Assembly (NCBI GenBank): GCA_022712785.1
Contig: JAFLJX010000108.1
Coordinates: 1-10,795 of the forward strand
DNA from: Mycoplasmatota bacterium
Lineage (GTDB): Bacteria; Bacillota_I; Bacilli_A; Izemoplasmatales; Izemoplasmataceae
Direction of reading: 5' to 3'
Length of the DNA: 10,795 bases
Shown: one piece after another, positions 6,412 to 10,795 of the stretch
Layout: each line of letters begins with the position of its first letter
Position numbering within the stretch: position 1 is the stretch's first letter
The notes under the pieces: model-generated
The model's database searches: none
What the model was told of the DNA's origin: nothing
The model's input: only the letters and a program-made list of their open reading frames with translations
Translations under genes and position numbers: made by a program

Positions 6412-7404
6412 CTATACTAAATCAATCCTACTAGAACCATTTAGCCTCATATTATCTGTTTTCTTTGTTTTTAAATATTGATAGTAACCAGCAACTCCTA
6501 TCATTGCTGCATTATCAGTACAATACTTAAATTCAGGTACAATAACTTCTACATTATTGATTCGTTCGTCTATTTTTTTTCTAAGACCTTTGTTAGCTGC
6601 GACCCCTCCAGCTATCATAAACATTTTAGCATCATACTCCTCAATAGCTCTAATACTTTTTGTTACAAGTACTTCGCTTACAGTTTCTTGGAAGCTCGCA
6701 CATAAATCAGGTATGTTTATCTCTTCGTTTCTTTGTTTAATATTGTGAACCAAATTAATAACATGTGATTTAATTCCACTAAAGCTAAAGTTATATGTTT
6801 TTCCTAAACTTATGTCAGGCATTTTATAATTTGGTTCTCCAGTAAACGCTAGTTCATCGACTAAAGGACCTCCAGGATATCCAAGACCTACAGTCCTAGC
6901 TACTTTATCGTATGCTTCTCCAACAGCATCATCCATAGTTTCTCCTAGTTTTCTAAAATCAAAATGTTCTTTCATTAATATTAGTTCTGTATGTCCTCCA
7001 CTAACTACTAAACAAATTAAAGGAAATACTAAGTCTTTAGTTAATGCATTGGCATAAATGTGGCCTGCGATATGATGAACTCCTACAATATCAATATCAT
7101 TACTAAAAGCAAAAGCTTTTGCGGCATTTACTCCTATTAACAAACTACCTATTAAGCCAGGCCCTTTTGTGACTGCGACTAAATCTATTTCATCTTTTTT
7201 TATGTTTGCAATATTTAACGCTTTTTCAAAGACCATTGTAATACCTTTTATGTGTTCCCTTGAAGCAATTTCAGGGACAACACCTCCGTAAGCCTTATGG
7301 ATATCAATTTGACTTAGAACAATATTACTAAGTACGTTAATCCCGTCCCTAATAATACTTACACTTGTTTCATCACAAGAACTTTCAACACTTAAAATAA
7401 TCAT
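6412..7404 (-). CDS. tsaD: tRNA t6A37 threonylcarbamoyltransferase TsaD
   Basis: TsaD (Kae1/Qri7/YgjD family) transfers threonylcarbamoyl from threonylcarbamoyl-AMP to A37 of tRNAs that read ANN codons. It works with TsaB and TsaE, both encoded upstream here; the TsaC/Sua5 step is encoded elsewhere. The 330 aa match the family length. The ASKHA-fold start is SVESSCDETS (5-14). The metal-binding HIAGH gives His111 and His115, with Asp297 in CTDNAAMIG. VSGGHTE (134-140) and IAGGVAANKGLR (264-275) are conserved blocks. All expected ligands are present. The ATG overlaps the rimI stop as ATGA, and SD AGGAGGT (7416-7410) lies within the end of rimI, so translation is probably coupled. Confidence 0.97.
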   Translation of the reverse strand: MIILSVESSCDETSVSIIRDGINVLSNIVLSQIDIHKAYGGVVPEIASREHIKGITMVFEKALNIANIKKDEIDLVAVTKGPGLIGSLLIGVNAAKAFAFSNDIDIVGVHHIAGHIYANALTKDLVFPLICLVVSGGHTELILMKEHFDFRKLGETMDDAVGEAYDKVARTVGLGYPGGPLVDELAFTGEPNYKMPDISLGKTYNFSFSGIKSHVINLVHNIKQRNEEINIPDLCASFQETVSEVLVTKSIRAIEEYDAKMFMIAGGVAANKGLRKKIDERINNVEVIVPEFKYCTDNAAMIGVAGYYQYLKTKKTDNMRLNGSSRIDLV

Positions 7405-7877
7405 TGTCTACCTCCTAAATTAAGTACCATAAGTAAAGCATCTTCGTTATTTTCATAATAGTTTTTACGTATAGACCCCACTTTAAATCCTATTTTTTCA
7501 TACATTTTAATTGCGTTTTTATTACTAACTCTTACTTCTAGAGTTAGTATTTCTATATTTTCTTTATTACAGACATTGATAACTTCAGTAACTAATTTTT
7601 TGCCAAGTCCTAGACCTCTATATTTTTCAATTACAAATAAATTAAGTATTTCTGCGTTAGGTATAGTTAACCAACTTCCAACATATGCGGCTCTTTTTTT
7701 ATCTACTACAGCGATAAAATATCTAGACATTTTATTATAAAGAATCTCATTATATAAAGTCATTTCTCCTAGGCTCTTACCGAAAATCTTGATTTCTTCT
7801 TCATATACAAAAGAAACATCACTTAAATCCATTTTTCTAATCAATATATCCAAAATATCACATCCTGTTCGGTTCAT
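7401..7877 (-). CDS. rimI: RimI-type ribosomal protein N-acetyltransferase (GNAT)
   Basis: RimI is a GNAT-fold enzyme that acetylates the N-terminal amine of ribosomal protein bS18 in E. coli. In Firmicutes its gene commonly sits with the tsa genes. Acetyl-CoA motif A is NLFVIEKYRGLGLGKKL (79-95, with RGLGLG at 87-92). Motif B is LEVRVSNKNAIKMYEKIGF (113-131), and the RimI-typical RKNYY...EDALLM (137-150) closes the domain. The length of 158 aa is normal. The start is uncertain. ATG at 7877 has no SD, whereas an in-frame TTG at 7853 has AGGA 9 bases before it and would give MDILIRKMDL, nearer to the usual RimI start. The stop TGA overlaps the tsaD ATG by 4 bases. It follows tsaB after 27 bases. 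Confidence 0.92.
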   Translation of the reverse strand: MNRTGCDILDILIRKMDLSDVSFVYEEEIKIFGKSLGEMTLYNEILYNKMSRYFIAVVDKKRAAYVGSWLTIPNAEILNLFVIEKYRGLGLGKKLVTEVINVCNKENIEILTLEVRVSNKNAIKMYEKIGFKVGSIRKNYYENNEDALLMVLNLGGRQ

Positions 7878-7904
7878 TATTAGAATTAATATCTAAAAAA
7901 TCTT

Positions 7905-8510
7905 TTAACTTAAGTTTCTTTCTGCTTCAGTTATTCTTAAATAATTTGGGTTTAATCCATGAATATCTTTTACTTGAGTTAAGATATCAGAATTCAGAAG
8001 AACTTCAATGTTTGGTTCTCCTTTGCTTACTACTTCAAAACTTTCTTTAATGCTTTCTTTATAGTTTTCTAGGTTAGATAGTTTCTCCTCATCTTCTAAA
8101 ACTAATGTTTTACCAGTCTTTCTGTATAAACCTAAAAATGAATTCCCACGTCTTGCATCAATCTCAGATAGAATAAGACCATTAAATGAAGATGAACTTG
8201 CGAACATAGCTAAACTACTTACAGTTCTTACAGGTATTTTATTATTCCAAGCAAACATCTTAGCTACAACAACACCTATTCTTAGCCCTGTATAGCTTCC
8301 TGGTCCAATGCCTATTATAATTTCATCTAGATCTTTAACTTTGATATTGTTACTTACAAATATTCTTTCTATTTCACTCATTAATTTCACAGAGTGATCA
8401 TTATTACCTTCTGCATAATATTTACCTAAACATTCTAAATCATTATATAAGGCAATATATAAGAATTTAGATGCAGAATCAATTACTAATCTTTTTAACA
8501 ATTTCTTCAT
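7905..8510 (-). CDS. tsaB: t6A biosynthesis dimerisation protein TsaB
   Basis: TsaB (YeaZ) is a catalytically inactive paralog of TsaD. It forms a heterodimer with TsaD and recruits TsaE for t6A37 formation. Evidence is the ASKHA-type start LVIDSAS (8-14), the hallmark GIGPGSYTGLRIG (67-79), and the C-terminal NPNYLR that is common in the family. The 201 aa are slightly shorter than many TsaB. I chose ATG at 8510, with SD GAAGGA 10 bases upstream. A TTG at 8519 in the same frame is too close to that SD. The gene overlaps the end of tsaE by 32 bases in another frame, so the two are probably translationally coupled. Confidence 0.95.
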   Translation of the reverse strand: MKKLLKRLVIDSASKFLYIALYNDLECLGKYYAEGNNDHSVKLMSEIERIFVSNNIKVKDLDEIIIGIGPGSYTGLRIGVVVAKMFAWNNKIPVRTVSSLAMFASSSSFNGLILSEIDARRGNSFLGLYRKTGKTLVLEDEEKLSNLENYKESIKESFEVVSKGEPNIEVLLNSDILTQVKDIHGLNPNYLRITEAERNLS

Positions 8511-8928
8511 ATTTACCAAATCCTTCTATTTTTAATAATCTTTTAAATTCATCTATTATTTTTATTTCTATAACTAATTTTTCTTCAGGAAGACTTTCAA
8601 TAATGTTTTTATACCACTCAATAACACAAACACCATCCCCATATACATATTCTTCAAGATCATAATCCATACCTATTCCACTTAACCTATATACATCCAT
8701 ATGATTCAGATCCAAAGTTCCTTCATAAATCTTCATAATAGTGAATGTAGGAGAATTAATCATATCTGTTATTCCCATACTTGCACCTAAAAACTTAGTA
8801 AACGTTGTTTTTCCTGCGCCTAAATCACCTTCAAGGCATAATAAATACCCTGGAAAAACGGTTTTCCCAACCTTTTTAGCAAAATCATCCATTTCTTTAA
8901 CACTATTTATTACCATTTCTTTAAACAT
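8479..8928 (-). CDS. tsaE: t6A biosynthesis ATPase TsaE
   Basis: TsaE (YjeE) is the P-loop ATPase that binds the TsaB-TsaD pair and drives rounds of tRNA t6A37 modification. The Walker A loop is GDLGAGKTT (34-42). SPTFTI (59-64) and HMDVYRL (76-82) are conserved family motifs. VCVIEW (100-105) holds the catalytic-strand Glu and the Trp of the YjeE family. The length of 149 aa is typical. The ATG at 8928 has SD AAAGGTGAT placed 4 bases upstream. It is the first gene of the unit tsaE-tsaB-rimI-tsaD plus an anchored protein. Its TGA stop lies inside tsaB, which shows that TGA is used as a stop here. Confidence 0.97.
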   Translation of the reverse strand: MFKEMVINSVKEMDDFAKKVGKTVFPGYLLCLEGDLGAGKTTFTKFLGASMGITDMINSPTFTIMKIYEGTLDLNHMDVYRLSGIGMDYDLEEYVYGDGVCVIEWYKNIIESLPEEKLVIEIKIIDEFKRLLKIEGFGKYEEIVKKISN

Positions 8929-8963
8929 AAAATCACCTTTATTTATATATTTTTATATTTTAA

Positions 8964-8972
8964 ATTATATCA
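8964..8972 (-). promoter_or_regulatory. Extended -10 promoter of the t6A operon
   Basis: The minus strand reads TGATATAAT (8972-8964), a perfect -10 with the upstream TG of an extended element. The predicted start near 8957 gives a leader of about 28 bases before the tsaE ATG. The -35 region (TATGTA at 17 bases) is poor and falls in the central palindrome. Confidence 0.6.
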
Positions 8973-8986
8973 TAAAGTATTTATAT

Positions 8987-9002
8987 TACATATATATATG
9001 TA
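8987..9002. repeat. 16-bp palindrome between divergent promoters
   Basis: TACATATATATATGTA is a perfect 16-bp palindrome between the two divergent extended -10 elements, covering the weak -35 position of the tsaE promoter. It could be an operator for both genes or simply an AT-repeat tract. Confidence 0.4.
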
Positions 9003-9008
9003 TGCATA

Positions 9009-9017
9009 TGGTATAAT
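9009..9017 (+). promoter_or_regulatory. Extended -10 promoter of the lipid kinase gene
   Basis: TGGTATAAT is a perfect -10 with extended TG. The start near 9024 would leave only about 16 bases before the ATG, just enough for the SD AAAGGAG (9025-9031). No clear -35 is visible, as is common with extended -10 sites. Confidence 0.65.
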
Positions 9018-9039
9018 ATCACTAAAAGGAGTCGATATT

Positions 9040-9891
9040 ATGGATTTAATTCTATACAATCCCTTATCTAAAAATAACAAAGGGAATGTTCAAACTAATA
9101 AATTAGTAAGATATTACAAAAAGAACAATATTCCATTCAGACTTAAAAGTATTGTTAAGATATCTGATATGAAGGAGTTCTTAGAAAAAAAAAGAAACTA
9201 TGACAAAGTAATTTTACTTGGTGGGGATGGTACAATAAACAGATTCGTTAATAATACCTTCGATTATGAGATAAAACAGGATATATATCTAAAGAAAAAC
9301 GGTTCTGGGAATGATTATTTAAGAAGTTTAAAAGATAACGATAAATTAGCTCAATATATAATGGAAGTAAAATATGATACAGGAGCAAATACTCACTATA
9401 TAAACTCTGTTGGGATGGGTCTTGATGGGTACGTAATATATCTTACAGATCAATCAAAAAGAAAAGGACAACTCCGTTATCTATACAACACTTTGAAGGG
9501 ACTAGTTAAATACATCCCTGAGCCATTAAGTCTGGTTATTGATAATGTTGAATATGATTTTAAAAAGACGTATCTTGTAGTTATGAGTAATGGTAAATTT
9601 TTTGGTGGTGGAATGAAGATTGCACCCGATGGAAATATCAATGATGAAGATTTGGATATATTAGTTTTGCATTCTACCAAAAAAATTCTAATTCTTCCAA
9701 TATTTGTAGCTTTATACTTCGGACAACACAGAATGTTTAAGAAATATGTTTTCTTCAAAAAAGGAAAACATGTTAAAGCAACATTCACAACACCTCAAAT
9801 ATCTCAAGCAGATGGTGAAACATTTTACGATGTAACATCTATTGAATCTATGAGTACAAAGAAACAAATTCACCTTAAATATTTGAAATAA
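9040..9891 (+). CDS. Diacylglycerol/lipid kinase family protein
   Basis: This 283-aa protein belongs to the DAGK catalytic-domain family (DgkB/YegS/sphingosine kinase fold), which phosphorylates lipid hydroxyls with ATP. The nucleotide-binding GGDGT is at 61-65. GSGND (88-92) replaces the more usual GTGND. GGGMKIAPDGNINDEDLDI (189-207) is the conserved second-domain block, and the late ADGE matches the family end. In Gram-positives the main role is recycling diacylglycerol released during lipoteichoic acid or glycolipid synthesis, but the substrate cannot be read here. ATG at 9040 has SD AGGAG 8 bases upstream; an ATG at 8998 in frame lies upstream of the predicted transcription start. It is the only plus-strand gene, divergent from tsaE, and ends at a strong terminator. 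Confidence 0.93.
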   Translation: MDLILYNPLSKNNKGNVQTNKLVRYYKKNNIPFRLKSIVKISDMKEFLEKKRNYDKVILLGGDGTINRFVNNTFDYEIKQDIYLKKNGSGNDYLRSLKDNDKLAQYIMEVKYDTGANTHYINSVGMGLDGYVIYLTDQSKRKGQLRYLYNTLKGLVKYIPEPLSLVIDNVEYDFKKTYLVVMSNGKFFGGGMKIAPDGNINDEDLDILVLHSTKKILILPIFVALYFGQHRMFKKYVFFKKGKHVKATFTTPQISQADGETFYDVTSIESMSTKKQIHLKYLK

Positions 9892-9893
9892 AT

Positions 9894-9925
9894 AAGAGTT
9901 TTCAATCAATTGATTGAAAACTCTT
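9894..9925. terminator. Bidirectional terminator between convergent genes
   Basis: A perfect 32-bp inverted repeat (16-bp arms 9894-9909 and 9910-9925) lies 2 bases after the lipid kinase stop. It directly abuts the stop of the convergent membrane-protein gene. Its outer part pairs AAGAGTTTTC with GAAAACTCTT and is followed by TTTTACTTT on the plus strand. On the minus strand it is followed by ATTTATTTCAAA. It should terminate both transcripts, better on the plus strand. Confidence 0.85.
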
Positions 9926-10558
9926 TTACTTTATACTAGCAACATAACAAACCTTTGTTTTGAGCTTCGACTTAACAAATCCCATCTTTTTAAGATAATT
10001 TATATGCTTAAGATTATCTGTGAAAACTACAAATCTATTATATCCTTTACCAAGGAAATATAACTTCTGTTTTTCAAAGATAAATTGTCCGATTTTAAAA
10101 TCTCTAAACAATGGTATTACATAATCAAATGTAATCTCTAATGTTTTTTTATCATATTCGTTACAAACAAATACTCCTGCTGGGTTCATATTTCTAAGTA
10201 TAAACAATTTAATCACAGATTCTTCTAATCCAATGTTAGATGAGTGGTGATATTTCTTTATATCTTCTTCATAAAAATCTACAAAGCTCTTTAAATATTC
10301 ACTATTGTTTTGTATAGGTAGTATTCTGAAGAACTCTTTAGAAATATACATTTTAGCTAAATAGAATGCATCAATCATTACTATTCCTACATTCATTAAT
10401 CCTGTTGGTATAGATCCTATCATGAATCCATAAATACCAAATAACAAAGCTCCTCCAAGGTTAATCCATCTTAATTTCTTTAAAGAACTCATTAGCAATG
10501 AAATTAAAACTATCAACGAAGCTACATACCCAATCCATTCTAATACAACTTGATCCAT
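9926..10558 (-). CDS. YgjV-like inner membrane protein with GNAT-like C-terminal half
   Basis: This 210-aa protein has two parts. Residues 5-72 hold three hydrophobic segments (about 5-25, 31-50, 53-72) joined by the short basic turn SSLKKLRWIN. This fits the small YgjV-type inner membrane family, whose function is not established. Residues about 110-197 look like a GNAT acetyltransferase half. A strand pair runs into FRDFKIGQFIF (151-161), a weakened acetyl-CoA motif A, and DNLKHINYLKKMGF (181-194) resembles motif B. The first Gly of the motif A loop is missing, so catalysis is uncertain. ATG at 10558 follows SD GGAGGTG by 6 bases; the in-frame ATG at 10573 precedes the SD. It has its own promoter and shares its terminator with the convergent lipid kinase gene. 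Confidence 0.8.
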   Translation of the reverse strand: MDQVVLEWIGYVASLIVLISLLMSSLKKLRWINLGGALLFGIYGFMIGSIPTGLMNVGIVMIDAFYLAKMYISKEFFRILPIQNNSEYLKSFVDFYEEDIKKYHHSSNIGLEESVIKLFILRNMNPAGVFVCNEYDKKTLEITFDYVIPLFRDFKIGQFIFEKQKLYFLGKGYNRFVVFTDNLKHINYLKKMGFVKSKLKTKVCYVASIK

Positions 10559-10586
10559 AAATAACACCTCCATTTTTACTTAGTCT

Positions 10587-10614
10587 ATTATATTCTTTTA
10601 TACTTATTACACAA
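10587..10614 (-). promoter_or_regulatory. Promoter of the YgjV-like gene
   Basis: On the minus strand TTGTGT (10614-10609) and a perfect TATAAT (10592-10587) stand 16 bases apart, giving a start near 10580 and about 22 bases of leader before the ATG. No convincing terminator for the upstream transporter gene is seen between 10614 and 10647. Confidence 0.55.
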
Positions 10615-10647
10615 GCGATATGTTATGTAACTGTTATCATTTTACTC

Positions 10648-10795
10648 TTAAATGGTTTTTAATTCGGTAATCAATATACCGCTTATAATTAGTAAACCAC
10701 CAATTACAATTTGTACTGATAACGCTTCATGAATTATTAAAACAAATCCTAATACAGCAAACACAGATTCCAATGCAGTATTAAATACTCCCAAG
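10648..10795 (-). CDS. EamA/DMT-family transporter, 3' end only
   Basis: The last 48 codons of a minus-strand gene enter from the right edge and end in TAA at 10648. The visible part begins LGVFNTALESVFAVLGFVL, continues with IIHEALSVQIVIGGLLII and ends SGILITELK. Two hydrophobic helices are separated by a short HEALS turn with a Glu. This matches the final two helices of the EamA drug/metabolite transporter family, where a Glu in the last inter-helix turn (often GE) precedes the closing 'GxxLIxxGI' helix. The substrate cannot be told, since this family carries amino acids, purines, sugars and others. The end is not in the same unit as the YgjV-like gene if the promoter between them is real. 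Confidence 0.8.
   Translation of the reverse strand, partial: LGVFNTALESVFAVLGFVLIIHEALSVQIVIGGLLIISGILITELKTI

Noticed and set aside
6478..6748. Two plus-strand frames opposite tsaD
   Set aside because: They are antisense to conserved tsaD motifs, overlap each other in different frames, and have no SD or family features.
8741..9016. 91-codon plus-strand reading frame opposite tsaE
   Set aside because: It lies antisense to a clear tsaE, has no SD and runs into the AT-rich promoter spacer with a nonsense hydrophobic tail.
9477..9909. Minus-strand frames opposite the lipid kinase gene
   Set aside because: They are antisense to a gene with clear GGDGT-family motifs. One also crosses the palindromic terminator.
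10615..10647. Terminator for the EamA-type gene
   Set aside because: Only short repeats (TGTTAT, GTTA/TAAC) were seen, with no stable stem or T tract.
1..10795. Mobile element, CRISPR array, tRNA, rRNA or toxin-antitoxin pair
   Set aside because: No spaced direct repeats, terminal inverted repeats, transposase or integrase motifs, cloverleaf or rRNA-like tracts were recognised. The two-gene 2002-3625 unit has no toxin hallmark.

Overview
The window is AT-rich bacterial DNA. It carries complete genes with strong Shine-Dalgarno (SD) sequences (AGGAGG, GAGGTGAT), tight gene overlaps and standard-code stops. TGA ends tsaE and rimI at overlapping junctions, and Trp is encoded by TGG, so the Mycoplasma/Spiroplasma code is unlikely. 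Low GC, conserved tsaE-tsaB-rimI-tsaD order and small membrane proteins point to a low-GC Firmicute or a standard-code Tenericute such as the Acholeplasma/Izemoplasma group. This assignment is an inference.

Layout, left to right. Bases 1-104 hold the 5' end of an alkyltransferase-like (MGMT-fold) DNA repair gene. Bases 219-1856 hold glnS (glutaminyl-tRNA synthetase). It is preceded by its own promoter and a 93-base leader that encodes a possible nine-residue peptide with two adjacent Gln codons, plus a pairing that could mask the glnS SD. Bases 2002-3625 hold a two-gene operon that I do not recognise: a three-pass membrane protein and a highly charged soluble protein, overlapping by 8 bases. 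Bases 3803-6402 hold two membrane-anchored extracytoplasmic paralogs. One is 210 aa; the other is 625 aa, extremely acidic and internally repeated. They share a Cys-X4-Cys site. Bases 6412-8928 hold the tsaE-tsaB-rimI-tsaD cluster for tRNA t6A37 formation and ribosomal protein acetylation. Its genes overlap or nearly abut, and the smaller anchored paralog follows tsaD by 9 bases. All these genes lie on the minus strand.

The only plus-strand gene is a diacylglycerol/lipid kinase family gene (9040-9891). It diverges from tsaE across a 111-base spacer with two extended -10 promoters and a 16-bp palindrome between them. It converges on a YgjV-like membrane protein fused to a GNAT-like half (9926-10558), and the two share a perfect 32-bp inverted-repeat terminator. 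The right edge holds the 3' end of an EamA-type transporter.

Functionally the core is translation support: GlnRS charging, t6A modification of ANN-reading tRNAs and RimI acetylation. The least-explained parts are the glnS leader, the acidic paralog pair attached to the t6A operon, and the two-gene membrane operon. No mobile element, CRISPR array, rRNA or tRNA was seen. No gene-free stretch exceeds 300 bases.
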